64,000 bases of DNA from Cotesia glomerata (taxonomy: Eukaryota > Arthropoda > Insecta > Hymenoptera > Braconidae): assembly GCF_020080835.1 (NCBI RefSeq), contig NC_058158.1, positions 16,530,156 to 16,594,155 on the forward strand, given 5' to 3'. Under the pieces are notes generated by a model, which was not told the DNA's origin, ran no database searches, and was given only the letters and a program-made list of their open reading frames with translations. The position numbers and the translations under genes are program-made. Within the stretch, counting starts at the first letter, position 1; each line of letters starts with the position of its first letter. This document shows positions 21,143 through 33,050 of the stretch, piece after piece.

Positions 21143-22770
21143 GCTACAAAAAGACTAGATACAGCCATTTAAAAATGACTAAATTCCATAATTTAAAGAA
21201 AAAGTTGGCAATTGGGTCATTCCATGTCTTTTTTATTTAAGGACATGATCGCAAAGTCATCCTTAACGCATGATAAATTAAAAAAAAATTTGAAATTAAT
21301 TCATTATTCAATATTTCTACGCGATTTATTTAATTTTTAATCCTCAAAATTACAATACTATGTATCTGCATAACTTTACCTTATTTGAAAGTTACAAAAA
21401 ACGAAAAAAAAATTTTGTTTTGAAATTCATAAATTGATATTGTCTTGGTGCTCGTACTTCCTTAATTATCCGTTTTTATGTTGTCAGAAGGTGCATAGAC
21501 ATAATTTTTTAAAATATTGGTCTTACAGTTCTGGGAATCGAGACTTTTTTGTGGGAAATTTCCTCCTATTTTTGAATCTTTTGTTAAATTTAATAAATCT
21601 TCATTAGTTTTTGAGATATTTTCAAAAAACTGAATCCCCTTTTTTTCAGTTAATTGTTGATAACTTTTGCAATTTTTACAAGCGGAACTTCATTTTTTTT
21701 AAAAAATCATCTAGATACCATTCCGAATCGAATGACAGCTCAATAATAATTTTCGGAGACTGCTGAAAAAAGTTAACCAAAAAGGCACTTGTTGGCTAGA
21801 CTACAACTACCGTTTTGAGTTAAGAGCGCTACAGAATAATCCGTTAACGAATAAAAATGACAGAAAAAGATATATTTTATTAATTTTGAAGCATGAATAA
21901 TCTTTAAGTCAATGAGACTTATGAATAAAAAATTACGAAAAAATTAATTTATCAATTTAATTTATTAATTAACATACTATAATTAATTAAAGCATAAAAA
22001 CTATTTTTTTAGATCATAAATATTCCTAAAAAAATTGTATTAGTCAGTTCTTTTCGTTAAGAAGTAGTTTTATACGTGTCCATCGATAATTGAAAACAAA
22101 AATTATCGAACAAATTTTAATTAAATAAGCTATTTAAATAAAGCTGTTGATTCTTTAAATTCGACGAAAAATCATCTTTGTAGAGAATTTAATTTCCTAC
22201 AAAACCATACCAAGGGTTTTTTTCATATTTGGTATATTGAATTTTCTGTAACCAAAAAATAAGTGAAAAAAAACTTTTTTTGGCGAAAATTCTTCTTTTT
22301 GCGAGCGCTAATTGAAAAATGAAGACAAAGCGCTCAAATTTTGACACAATTTTTCTTTCGTCTCTAAACGAAATTTTGATATGGGACCGAAAAAAAAAAT
22401 CTTCGATTTATTTGGCACAGTCTAATGTATACATGAAATCGCAAAATGATTCTATGATATTGTTAAGGTACTTCGTTGCTTTAGAATTTATAATTTCTTT
22501 TAAATTAAAAAAATAATCGAAGTAAAATCAGAATTGAAAGCTTAAATTTTGATGGAATTATTTGTTTAGTATATGGAACTATATATTGCTGGAGGGCCTG
22601 GCTAACAATTTTTAAACATGACAAAACCAATAATTTTAGTGAAATTAAATTATTTTTTAAGTTTCTATTATTTTATCCGCAAAATACTATATATTAAAAG
22701 ATTGTTAATCATTGGAGTAACATACTCTTAAATAGAAAAAGAGAATGTTTTATGGTAATCACAAAATACC
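21143..22770. other. AT-rich intronic DNA, no gene seen
   Basis: This is low-G+C sequence with many A and T runs. Six-frame reading gives only short frames (longest about 65 codons at 22319), with no recognisable product. No repeat matching the other families of the window was recognised. Confidence 0.6.
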
Positions 22771-22925
22771 CACTGGAGTAAAAAAAATATATAGAATTCT
22801 ATATGATTCATATATAATTGTATATGAATTATATATACATCTATATGATTATAAATGAATTACATATGCCTTTATATAATTATATATGAATCATATATAA
22901 TGCTATATAGTTTTTTTACTCGGGT
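22771..22925. repeat. AT-rich inverted repeat (MITE-like)
   Basis: The left end GGAGTAAAAAAAATATATAG and the right end CTATATAGTTTTTTTACTC are near-perfect inverted copies. Between them, ATATGATTCATATATAATT is mirrored by TATATATGAATCATATAT. The unit of about 150 bp could fold into one hairpin. Confidence 0.55.
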
Positions 22926-23340
22926 ATTCCTTTATATGAGTATATAAGACTACTGATGTGCTGATAAGGGTATGAGTATATCAGACTATATGAATCCATA
23001 GCAAATTATATCAACCCTGATCAGGGATTTTTTTTTCAAGTTTATCAAAGTATATATAAATTTATAAGGTTATATCAGGGCATATCAGTACCTATTAAGA
23101 AATAATGTAAAATTATATATGAGCATATCAAGCTATATCAAGTCTGATATAGACATCAAATTGATAAGGCTCAATCAGGCCTGATATGGCCAATTTTCAT
23201 ATCAGGCCATATCAGAACATATCAAAAATTAAATGTGGACATATCAGATCATATCAGGCCAGATATGAACATATCAAAAAATTTTATATGGCCTTATCAG
23301 CTCATATCAAGCCTGATTAGAATATTTTTTCACGGGTATG
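22926..23340. repeat. Degenerate ATATCAGG/CCTGATAT repeats
   Basis: The segment is dominated by variants of CATATCAG and CCTGATATG in both orientations (for example 23060-23290). It ends at TTTTTTCACGGGTATG, which resembles TTTTTTTACTCGGGTA at the end of the preceding palindrome. Confidence 0.5.
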
Positions 23341-23347
23341 TGTAAAT

Positions 23348-23717
23348 TCAACCCTTACCGGCCACACGGGGTAATTAGTTACCCCAGATTTAAAAAAAGT
23401 GAAATTAGAGGTCTTAAAACTCCAAATAAATACAATAAACGGCGTATGCCGTGAATCTGAAAAGTGATTTTTTTTGCAAAAAAGCCATTATTCCAAAATT
23501 TTGACTTATGTGACCAGTTGTTAGAACGCGAACTATTCATTAACCAAGTTTCAAACCATTAGAAATATTGACGAACTCGTAAACGATCATGTCACAATTA
23601 ATTAAAAGTCTCAAAACATGTACAAATCTTGTCCAACCGAGTTTTTCAGCGTGGGGTTATGAGTTACCCCATGTGGCCGTTATGTGGCCTGGGTGAATTG
23701 TGGTCGGTAAGGGTTGA
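23348..23717. mobile_element. Small element with 17-bp terminal inverted repeats
   Basis: TCAACCCTTACCGGCCA at 23348-23364 is the inverse of TGGTCGGTAAGGGTTGA at 23701-23717, with one mismatch. Just inside, GGGGTAATTAGTTACCCC and GGGGTTATGAGTTACCCC are short palindromes. There is no open frame and no clear target duplication. It is probably a non-autonomous DNA transposon. Confidence 0.6.
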
Positions 23718-24540
23718 TTTAAAATAAAAAAGAATTTTTCCCATGTTAATTAAATGGGAAACTAAAATAATAACAGCGACCCCTTAGAGTTGAGCTATAG
23801 GGCTTATGTTTAGGAGGATTTTTTTTTATGTCAAATAGAAACATTTGAGAGGGTAAGAGTTGAAGAAAAAATTAGGAGACAGTTGACCCTAATGACCATC
23901 CCTGCAACTTCCCGCTAACTCCGTTAATACCTGGCCGCTTTTTTTGAGCTCTTCAAGCTTAAAAATACAATCTGTGTGTTATTTTAAGCTTTCCGAGCTC
24001 AGAAAAATATCTTTTCTATGCTTTTGAGCTCTTTAAGTTTCACAGAAGTTTCATAAAAGTTTCGTAGAAGTTTCACAGAACACTTTTTTTTTAATTTTCA
24101 AACCGCAATAACTTTTGAATGAATGAACCGATTCTTACGCGGTTGGCAGCATTCTACGTAGTTTTTTAAGCCCCATGAAGAATTTCTAAGTTTTAATTGG
24201 TCAAACTAGAAATTTCGGAGTAACTCCGAAAGAACACTTTTTTCGGTTTTCTTTCGTTCACGATATCTCTCGCACGAATCAACCGATTTTGACCGGATTG
24301 GCAGCGATTAACGTGGTTTTTTAAGGTTGAGAGCTAGTTAGTTTTTGAAATCGATCGGTAGAGCCGTTTGGAAGTCATCCCAAAAAAACCACTTCTAAAA
24401 AAATTTTTTTTCCTATTTTTTTGAGATTTCACCTAATTTCTCAAAATCTATCGGTCCGAACCGGTTTAAATTAACAGGAAATCTAATTTTATTGAAGCAC
24501 TTTCGAATGGCACCATTCGCGATGAAATATTAATTTGACT
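23718..24540 (+). repeat. Rep-A, plus orientation, truncated before its microsatellite
   Basis: The order is CTATAGGGCTTATGTTTAGG, GACAGTTGACCCTAATGACC, CTTCCCGCTAACTCC, the GAGCTC blocks, AACTTTTGAATGAATGAACC and two further core units, ending at the GGCACCATTCGCGATGAAAT block near 24530. The (AC)n part is missing. Confidence 0.7.
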
Positions 24541-24617
24541 GAAAATTAACATCGATAAGTTAATGAATAAATTTATATCTGCTTATAAATATGAAAATAA
24601 ATATTTTTAATTATTGT

Positions 24618-24724
24618 TGTCAGAAATAGTTTACTTTGCTCATACATGAGGCACCATCTATTAGACGTTTAAAGTAATTACTAGGCCTCTAGAGTAGTCT
24701 CTTACATTGTGACATACTCACTCT
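24618..24724 (+). repeat. copia 5' LTR, first part
   Basis: The first 107 bp of the LTR end in CACTCT, the target of the nested LINE. The second part resumes at 27863. Confidence 0.92.
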
Positions 24725-27600
24725 AGTATCCCAACTGTAAATGCCTCATCCCTGAATGTACTAAGTTTAAATATAAATAGTGTTGCTGGTCATATTGCTG
24801 AGTTTCTTGATTTAGTTGATAATACAAAACCTGACATTATTGTACTTGTAGAGACTTGGTTAAAGCCTTCACTTGATAACAATATTTTCTCGCTTGAAGA
24901 TTACTTTATTATACGTAGAGATCGAATCTTAAAGCATACAGAAACTGATCGTTACATTCAAGGAGGTGGTATAGCTTGTCTCATACATAAATCTTTAAAA
25001 GCCAAAGTACTTCATATCTCAACTTCTGATCATCTAAATCAGCCGGAATTTTTGATTGTCGATGTAACTTTAATTTCTGGGACTCACCTTTTATTATCAT
25101 GCATCTATCGAAGACCTAAAGGACTCTTTCTCAATGAGTTCTTTGATATTTATTCCAGACTTGCATCAAACTATAATAACATTATTATCGCTGGTGATTT
25201 AAATTGCAACTTGTTGGAAGATACCTACACTTCGAACCATCTAAAGAATTTCATAGTTGAATCGTCACTTCATTGTGTACCCTTTGGTACTACTTTTCAC
25301 AAAAACAATTGTGATTCCTGGTTAGACGTCATTTTACTGGATAATGAAACCAAGTCATCCTCGTTTATGAAGTCTGAGTTTCCATTTATTGATGGTCATG
25401 ACTACTTACTCTGCCAATACAGATTGGATAGCTTAAAACCTCTTCCAAAGAGATTAACCTACAGAAACTTTAAAAACTGTGATCATCTGGCCTTATCAAT
25501 GTCGCTGATGGATGCGTTGAAAATTGACAATTTTGTGCTTGAAAATTCTAATCCTGATGGACTACTGAGTATTTTTAAAGCTGGGGTTTTGGACTCTCTA
25601 GATGTACATGCACCCTTACTTACAAGAAATGTGACGCGAGTGAGTAATCCATGGTTTACCAAAGAGTTAAAAATTAAGTGTCAGGAGCGCGATAAAATCT
25701 ACAAAAAAGCAAAGAGATACAAGGATCCAAACTTGATTGCTCTCTTTAGATTAAAAAGAAAAGAATTGAAAATCCAGCTGAATCAAGCTCGTGAAGATTA
25801 CCTCAAAACTGCTCTTTTAAATTTGCCTTATGGTTCGACTGTCTGGAGCAAACTCAAACATCTTGGCTTAATCAAATCAAAACCCTCGTCACCGCTTAAT
25901 TTCTTTGATGCTTGCGAGTTGAATGAGTACTATGCAAACATAGTTAGGAAACATCAACCAAGTGATGCAAATTTCTTAGATAATTTACCTATTGACCATA
26001 CAAAGAAGGTTGACTGCTCATTTCATTGGACAAAGATTGATATAGTTGATGTCACCAAGGCATTGCACCTTACACTATCCAAATCAAAAGGTAAAAGTCC
26101 TAATGGTCTTGATCTGAGATGGCTGAAAGATCATATCCCCCAAATCTCACTCTTTCTTACAGAATTATTTAATAGATCTCTTGATTGTTGTATCTTCCCT
26201 GATATTTGGAAGATTATCTATATAATACCATTAAATAAAATTACACCACCAAGGTCACCGTCAGACACCCGGCTGGTTGTAAATCTGTCGCATTTGGCTA
26301 AAGTCTTTGAAAGAATTATTGCTAATCAGGTGACAGCATATTTGGAAGATAATGAGCTATTTGATCCTTTTCAGTCTGGATTTAGAAAACATCACAGCAC
26401 GCAAACAGCGTTATTGAAACTCACTAATGATATTCGACAGGCAATGGATAACAGCAAACTCACTGTATTAGTATTGTTTGACTTGAGCAAAGCTTTCGAC
26501 TATGTTGATCCCAAAAATATACTGATTGCGCTATTTGAGCTTGGTTTCTCAATGGAAACAATAAATTGGTTCTTCTCTTACTTGTCAGGTCGATCTCAAT
26601 CAATATTAAACGATCTTGGGACTCCAATTCAACTACTCAAAACGTCATCTGGTGTTCCACAGGGATCTGTTCTGGGTCCAATCCTGTTTCTAATAGTCAT
26701 GAATTCCGTGGCCCAACGGCTGGTATATTGCAAGCATGGTTTGTTTGCTGATGACAAATATATACACTCTCACTTCTTTTTCTATCAGCTACATGATGCT
26801 ATCTGGAGGGTCAACTCGGATGCACAATCAGTCGCTGACTGGGCAAGAGACCATGGATTGGAAATCAACCTAGCTAAAACAAAGGCTATGATCTTGGGCT
26901 CTAATAGTAAGTTGAAAAAGCTTGAGGACTTGGATCTGCCACCAATAGAAGTAAATGGTGTCATAATACCCTACGTTAACTATACCAAGTGCTTAGGTAT
27001 TCAGCTAAGCAGAAATCTGTCATGGAACTACCACGTCACTCAGATAGTTAGTAAAGTGAACTCAGCTCTGCATTGTCTCAAAGTAAGGAAAATATCTTTT
27101 CAACTCCTATAAGGAAATTACTAGTATCAGCAACCATCTTACCACTCGTTGACTATTGTTCCGTTGTATTGGTCGACTCAACTTCTGATAACAATTTAAA
27201 ACTACAACGTGCGATTAAATGCTCTATCAGATTTATTTTTAATCTCAAAAAAGATGAGCACATTACACCTTTCAGACGTGAGCTGGGATGGCTGTCTGTA
27301 AAGTATCGCCGAATGTACTACATGAGCTGTTATTTTTACAAGTTACTTCAAGTTGAAAAGCCCAAGTACTTACGAGAGCTATTCATTGAAGACATTGATG
27401 TTAGACGTTCCAATAGACTAGCAGCTAAAAAACATACTTCCTTCAAGATACCTCATTTTGCTACCACCTATATGGAACACTCATTCTTGATCTCCGTGAT
27501 TCGTCTGTGGGAAGAACTACCAGAAGAAATCGTAAACTCAAGTAGCAGTGAAGTCTTCAAAAATAAAGTTTTTGACTATTTGCTAAATTTAGACAGTTGA
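24725..27600 (+). pseudogene. Nested LINE ORF2: endonuclease and reverse transcriptase, one frameshift
   Basis: The frame is open from the element start. Endonuclease motifs are LSLNINSVAGHIAEF, IVLVETWLKP, AGDLNCNLLED and IDGHDYLL. RT motifs are VLFDLSKAFDYVDP, SSGVPQGSVLGPILF and FADDKY, where the usual YADD is FADD. A frameshift between 27073 and 27112 separates the C-terminal part, which reads LVSATILPLVDYCSVVLVDS, RRELGWLSVKYRRMYY and SVIRLWEELPEEIV, a tail typical of jockey/CR1-type elements. The product would nick DNA and copy the element RNA. With one frameshift it is nearly intact. Confidence 0.85.
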
Positions 27601-27862
27601 TAAATTGAACAATTGATAGATTAAATTTGTTGATTACAGTACTTCTATACTAATTAAAAAATTTAAATTGAGATATTAGTCGAATCAGTTTAGAAAAGTT
27701 TAAAATGGTTAAAAGTTTTTGCAATATTATTTTAAAATTTAGGTTAAGAACTATGTACTTACATTTAATATTATTATTTTTAAAATGTAAATATTTTGTA
27801 TTTAAATTGCCATTTGGCCTGTGCCTTGGCATAAATAAATTTATCAATCAATCAATCACTCT
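24725..27862 (+). mobile_element. Non-LTR retrotransposon (jockey/CR1-like) nested in the copia 5' LTR
   Basis: The LINE is inserted between LTR positions 107 and 108 with a 6-bp duplication CACTCT (24719-24724 and 27857-27862). It ends in an ATCA-repeat tail (TTATCAATCAATCAATC), not poly(A). The 5' end is in frame within the endonuclease, so the copy is probably slightly 5'-truncated. It is unrelated to the five R1-clade copies: it lacks zinc-knuckle ORF1 and has a different RT. Which clade it belongs to is not certain. Confidence 0.85.
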
Positions 27863-28024
27863 TGACTATAGCTCTGTACCGATCTCACGTACATCTAGAA
27901 GTTCTGTGTACAAGACATAATAAAGCTGCAACTACATATAGACGTATATATAATCAAAGTGTTATATTATTATTAGAATAGCCATCCTTCCTATTTTCCA
28001 CAAATTATTATAAAAATTCCTTCA
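27863..28024 (+). repeat. copia 5' LTR, second part
   Basis: This is the remaining 162 bp of the LTR (TGACTATAGCTCTG...TTCCTTCA). It contains AATAAAG at about 27918, a possible polyadenylation signal. Confidence 0.92.
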
Positions 28025-28036
28025 GGTTAAGGACCC
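28025..28036 (+). promoter_or_regulatory. copia primer-binding site (initiator tRNA-Met type)
   Basis: GGTTAAGGACCC begins right after the LTR. It matches GGTTATGGGCCC, the complement of the anticodon region of insect initiator tRNA-Met used by copia, at 10 of 12 bases. Confidence 0.7.
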
Positions 28037-29351
28037 ATCACGCATAGGACGTGTTTTCTTATCTCGAAAGGGATTAGAAAAAGGATTGGCTTTGTGTAGT
28101 GCAACAAATTGTGCATAAAGAGTTTTTTTTTAAAAGGCTTAAGCTTTCTAAAATTTGAAGAAAATCAAATAAACTGGTAAGTTTTAGATTTTTTATCCTA
28201 AGAAGTGTATTTTGGATGCTAAATTTAGATGAAATCAAAACTAAAAGAAATTAAAGTTTAGAATATTTTTAATTTAAAAGAAGTTGAAATTTTAGAAGAA
28301 AATAAATTTAGATGAAATTAAATTTAAAAGAAATTAAAATTTAGAAGATTTTTAATTTAAAAGAAGTTAAAATTTTAGAAGAAAATAAATTTAGATGAAT
28401 ATTAAATTTAATAGAAATTAAATTTTAGAAGAATTTTAATTTAAAAGAAGTTGAAATTTAAAAAAAAAAAAAAAAAATTTAGATGAAATTGATTTTAAAA
28501 GAAATTAAAAAAAAATTATTTTTCTTTGTTGCTTGAGAAAAATTATTAAAAAAAAAAAAAAAAAAATTTTTTTGACTTGTGTATATTACATACACTAAGT
28601 CAAGTTTAAACTTGTTGAAGCCGCCCGGCTCGAGTAATATTATATAGCTATACACATTGTGTTAGTTCTATATATCATAGAACAAAAGCACGCTTGTCGC
28701 GTACAAGTTAGACGGTTTACGACTCTCAGATTCTGAGAATCGGATATCGATGTATATATTTTAGACGAAAAATAATATTGCTCTCAAGAAAATAAATAGA
28801 GTAATACAGTTGAGTAGTTGACTTGTTTAAGATATAGTTGGCATTGTAAGATTGATAATAATTATAGTTTAAAATTATAATTATTTTAAGATAAGAAGGA
28901 AATTTTATAAGTTTAAACTTGAAATAAATATTTACCGAAATAAATATTTATAAACTATATCTCGACATTAAATTTAGTTATTACGTAGTCTGTTTAAAAG
29001 ACTGCAAATATATAAATAAAAATAATAACTAATTTAATAATTGTCTCAAAGTAAAGTCTGTAGTACAGCACTAAGTTTTGTTTCAATTTAATCGGTTGTT
29101 ACTCTGGTGTGTGATTTGTATGTCGCACGTGTACGTACGGCCATCCCCAAACGTTTCAACGAGCTGTGCCGTTTGTCACGAGGTGGGAGGGAGTACGTGT
29201 GCCATGCTGTTGCATGCGGGGGTTACAGCTGATTTCACTTTTTATTTACAACTTGCAGTGCAGTTATGAATAGGGGTGAAATATCAGTCTCTGATAAGTT
29301 TGGTATGTTTCGAATTGTTCGTAATTAGAAGTTTACTGATATCTAGAAGAT
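28037..29351 (+). other. copia leader, AT-rich with TTTAGATG/TAGAAG strings
   Basis: No open frame over 65 codons was found. 28190-28490 is built from variants of TTTAGATGAAATTAAA and TTTAGAAGAA, followed by A runs. The same TAGATG/TAGAAG words recur at 29523-29685 and 33416-33490 inside the element. Confidence 0.6.
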
Positions 29352-29522
29352 ATGAACAAAGGAACAATGAATGAGCAGAACGATAAACATATGCTCGATA
29401 ATAATGAGACTGAAGATACTCCATCTGAGACGTCAGACAAAAATTTAAAAACAGGTAATTTTGTTTTTAAATTTATTTTAGAAGTGGATCCATATTTTTA
29501 GAAGTTATCAATAGATGATACT

Positions 29523-29685
29523 TTAGAAGTTCTATAGATGTTTAGAAGTTCTATAGATGTTTAGAAGTTCTATAGATGTTTAGAAGTTTTATAGATGTTT
29601 AGAAGTTTTATAGATGTTTAGAAGTTTTATAGATGTTTAGAAGTTCTGTAGATGTTTAGAAGTTTTATAGATGATTAGAAGTTAC
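29523..29685 (+). repeat. 19-bp tandem repeat
   Basis: About eight copies of TAGAAGTTCTATAGATGTT, with C/T and A/G variants, lie in the first putative gag intron. Confidence 0.9.
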
Positions 29686-30132
29686 GTTTATTTAATTAAT
29701 CGTAAAATAAAATCCAAACTAAAAATAAAATTATTTTATTTATAAAGGGCCTGGAGTATCTGAAAGCCCAGCAATGTCGACAACTACTCCTTCAATTACA
29801 ACGCAGTCAAAAATTACTGCAAGTTAGACGAGTACACCAACGACTCAGTCAATTGCTGCTTTTCAGACGAGTACACCAACAACTCTGTCAAGCACCTTTG
29901 AAAATTCACCGATTTTCACAACAACTCAATCGAGTGGCAGCAGTGGTAGTACCCCTACCACTGAACAGACTGTACAACAAGAACTACTACAGTTCCTTTG
30001 TAAACAGCGCGAAAACATCGAGCTTCAAAACAAAGGTTTTGAGGCAATGAAAACCTTGATGAGCCTAATTAATAAGACATCTGAAAATTTATTGGCTGCA
30101 GAACGGCTTCGAATGCAAGTTACTCGAGGTAA

Positions 30133-30318
30133 TTTACTTAACAGCCGAGACCAGTGATTGCAGTTTCAATCGACTTAGCGAAACGAATGGAAATTTTGAA
30201 AAAACGTTTTTAGAGATAATAGATAATTTAATAAACTATTTCACCACAAAGCGTTTTTTTCGAAAATTTCATTCGTTTCGTGAAACCAATCGAAACTGCA
30301 ATTGCTCTGCTGTTGGGA
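30133..30318. mobile_element. Foldback/MITE-like element in the second putative gag intron
   Basis: The left arm (AACAGCCGAGACC, GATTGCAGTTTCAATCGA, GCGAAACGAATGGAAATTTT) and the right arm (AAAATTTCATTCGTTTCG, CAATCGAAACTGCAATTGC, CTCTGCTGTT) are inverted copies of about 65 bp around a short AT-rich centre. It has no coding capacity. A target duplication is not clear. Confidence 0.65.
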
Positions 30319-30540
30319 GTGCGACAGAAATAGTTCCGTTGAACTCCGTGAGAGCAAAGCGAGAAAAAGATGGTCTCGCCTCTTAACTTGATCACTTTTC
30401 TAGACGAAAGTTCAACTCATACGGGTGCTGGAATAAATGCTCAATCCAGCCCGCAAGATATTAACATAGAAGTAACTAAGGCTCTTAATGCTTCGATTAC
30501 TGCTTTGAAAAGTACATTAGAGTCAAACAAAAATTATTAG

Positions 30541-32427
30541 GTACCAAGAAAGTATACTCTTAATTCAGATAGTGACATCAACATTTGGATGGATAAACTT
30601 AAATCTGAATTATCATCAAAAGATCTATTAGATGTTATTGACCCAACGGTCATTGGTCCTGATAATTTAGATGTACAAACAATTACAAAAAAAAAGCAAA
30701 CAGTAAGAGAAATCATTACTAGCCATTTAGATGATAAATACTATAAGAGGGTTCTCACTATAACAGACCCTATTGTGGTAATATCAAGTCTAAAAGAAGC
30801 TAAGAGGGTCGAAAATAATGTCACTCACACTTCTGTTAGAACGAAGCTGTACGGCATGAGACTGAAACCAAAAGAGAGTATTGATGAGTTCTGGAATAAA
30901 TTCGACAACACCTTTGTTGAATACGAGAGCTGTGATAACGCAGTACCTCTGACAGATGAAGAGAAACGGTCAGCTTTTTACCAAGCTGTCAGTAAAGTAA
31001 TTCCAGAAGCCCGAACTGCTGATTTATTGCATAGGCAATTTAAAGGCAGATCGATGACTCTGGTTGAGTTGAGGTCTCATTCGCTGCAGCTGGAAGCTGA
31101 GAAGAAGTCAGAAACTTCTCAAGAACAAGACGCGTGTGCAAACCAAGCAAAACGGTTTAAATCACACCATGACAACTGTTATAGATGCAATAAGACGGGT
31201 CACTACGTCAAAAAGTGTCCTTTAGCAGCAACTAGTGAATTGTACTGTTATATTTGTAAAGTGATCACTGATCACAATACAAATTCTTGTCCAAAAAATG
31301 AGGACAGTCAAAATTCAGGCAGGTCTGACTACAGACGTGGTCGTGGTCGTGATAGAAGTAGAGGTAGAGGTGCTTTTAGAAGAGGTACGTTCTTCAAAGG
31401 AGGTTTTGGTGGTAAATCCAAAGAATACACCAAATCCAAGTCGAAGACGTTCAAAAAGCAAGCAGCCCCACCAAAGGATGGAGATAAAAAGAAACCACAA
31501 GCACGACAAGCAGGTATGAATTTTGAAAATATAAATAATGTAGATAATATAACGTTTATTGTGGACTCAGGCGCAACTGAGCATATAATTAACAAGAGTT
31601 TGATTTTATGTAATTTTAAACATTGCACAGACGAGGTAATTAAAAGTGCAAATAAAAATAAGTCAGCTGACATAGTAATAGATGGAGTCGGTGACCTTTA
31701 CTTAAAATCAAATCTTAGCAAAATAAAATTAACGAACGTATTATCTGCAGAAAATATCGCAAATAATTTAATTTTTCTTAGACGATTTGTAGATGCTGGA
31801 TTAGGAATATTTTTAGATGATAAAAAATTAGAAATATTCGATAAAGAAACAGGTGAAATATGTTTAACAGGAAAGTATGTTAAACCTAACTGGCTTGTTA
31901 CCTTCGAGGTAAAATATGCTGAGGAGGTTAATAGGCCAGATTACACAACGTACTCTTGTACTGCTGAAATTATTTCTCCAAATGAATTTTCCGAACAATC
32001 TCAGACGGTACCTGTTGATTTAAATTTGCAAAAGATGGAGGGAGATTTAGATGTTTCCTCTCATAAACCAACATCATCTGAGCTTGGGAGGGAGAGTAAG
32101 AAGAAAAGTCTTTTGGAGAAAGATATAAGTAATATAGAAGCAGAAATCACAGATTTTTTATTAGATGAACAAACTTTAAATAGAAGAATTTTAGATTTTA
32201 ATTCAGCTGATGCTCTAGAAGAATTTAATAATATTAAAAGTGCTGAAAATAATATACAACAATTAAAAATAATAAAAATAGATGAAAGTATGTTATGGCA
32301 CATAAGACTAGGTCATCCAAGCTTGAATTATCTAAAAGAACTTAAAAAAGACCATTCGGCAGCCGAAATGGAAGTAGATTTCATCATGAATAGAAAAAAA
32401 TATAACGAAGATTGTATACAGAACTAG
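30541..32427 (+). pseudogene. copia gag-protease and start of integrase
   Basis: The frame is open from the stop at 30538 through 32427. Order: a Gag domain (TLNSDSDINIWMDKLKSEL...), zinc knuckle CYRCNKTGHYVKKC (31178-31219) and a second CYICKVITDHNTNSC, an Arg/Gly-rich RNA-binding stretch (SDYRRGRGRDRSRGRG), the aspartic protease site FIVDSGATEHI (31555-31587), and the pre-integrase zinc half WHIRLGHPSLNYLKEL. Gag forms the particle and protease cuts the polyprotein. The frame then runs into Rep-B DNA and stops, so integrase is split. Confidence 0.87.
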
Positions 32428-32489
32428 GGCTTTTAACTTATATGCAATCGACAAAAATATATATCGACGGACAAATACTAAAACCAGTG

Positions 32490-32851
32490 CAATAGCAAAT
32501 TTCATAATTGGCATAGGGGAATGGGGCATAATTTTAAGACTACACATATGACATGGTACTCACATTAAAGCTTATTTAAAGAGCTTTCGGATGCAATTTA
32601 CAGAATTGCAATAAGTTATCCCATTCAAAAGTTATTCGAGTTCGAAAGTGAAGAAATATGAATTTTTATGATTTTCAAAATTTTGAAATCCTGGTATTTC
32701 TAAATTACTTGACCGATTAAGCTCATCTTCGAACTTGACTTTGGTATTTATCTGTAGAATAAGTATGTTGAGTTTGGTAGAGATCCGTTGTAAATTGGCG
32801 ACGCTATCGTCCTGACAAGCCGCGTTATATCCCATATATATATATAAATAA

Positions 32852-32912
<61 letters not shown>

Positions 32913-33050
32913 CATACATACATAAACTTTTGAACCATATGCATTTTCTGAATTCGCTTGACGAGCTGAGTCGAAATATAGCAAAATTTTTCAAAAGTTC
33001 CGTCATGAGGACCAATGCAATAGTTAGATTTCTATGAAATCTACTAAAAA
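32490..33050 (-). repeat. Rep-B copy inside copia integrase, with (TA)n
   Basis: This roughly 560-bp segment matches, in reverse, 56785-57112 plus 59683-60008 and in part 48046-48330 and 488-625. Landmarks are GCAATAGCAAATTTCATAAT, TTATTCGAGTTCGAAAGTGAAG, GGCGACGCTATCGTCC, (TA)n at 32834-32909 and GTCATGAGGACCAATGCAAT. It interrupts the integrase zinc domain. It has no coding capacity. Confidence 0.75.

Larger units (their letters stand above)
29352..30540 (+). pseudogene. copia gag N-terminal region, two putative introns and two stops
   Basis: Three coding blocks lie in register: 29352-29454 (begins MNKGTMNEQNDK), 29748-30128 (Ser/Thr-rich, then KQRENIELQNKGFEAMKTL) and 30404 onward (SPQDINIEVTKALNAS). 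Each gap begins GTAATT, ends AG, and splits a glycine or aspartate codon after its first base, so both would be phase-1 introns. The first gap is mostly a 19-bp tandem repeat; the second holds a palindromic element. In-frame stops are TAG at 29825-29827 and TAG at 30538-30540, after which the frame runs straight into the main gag ORF. Confidence 0.6.

Noticed and set aside
22319..22516. 65-codon frame in AT-rich DNA
   Set aside because: Length is within chance expectation for the region, composition follows the base bias, and there are no splice or domain signals.
28025..28118. A short open stretch after a TTCCTTCAG that could be an acceptor, looking like another host exon
   Set aside because: It begins exactly after the copia 5' LTR and overlaps a primer-binding site matching initiator tRNA-Met. 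It has no donor, and the two Patj exons already join in phase without it.
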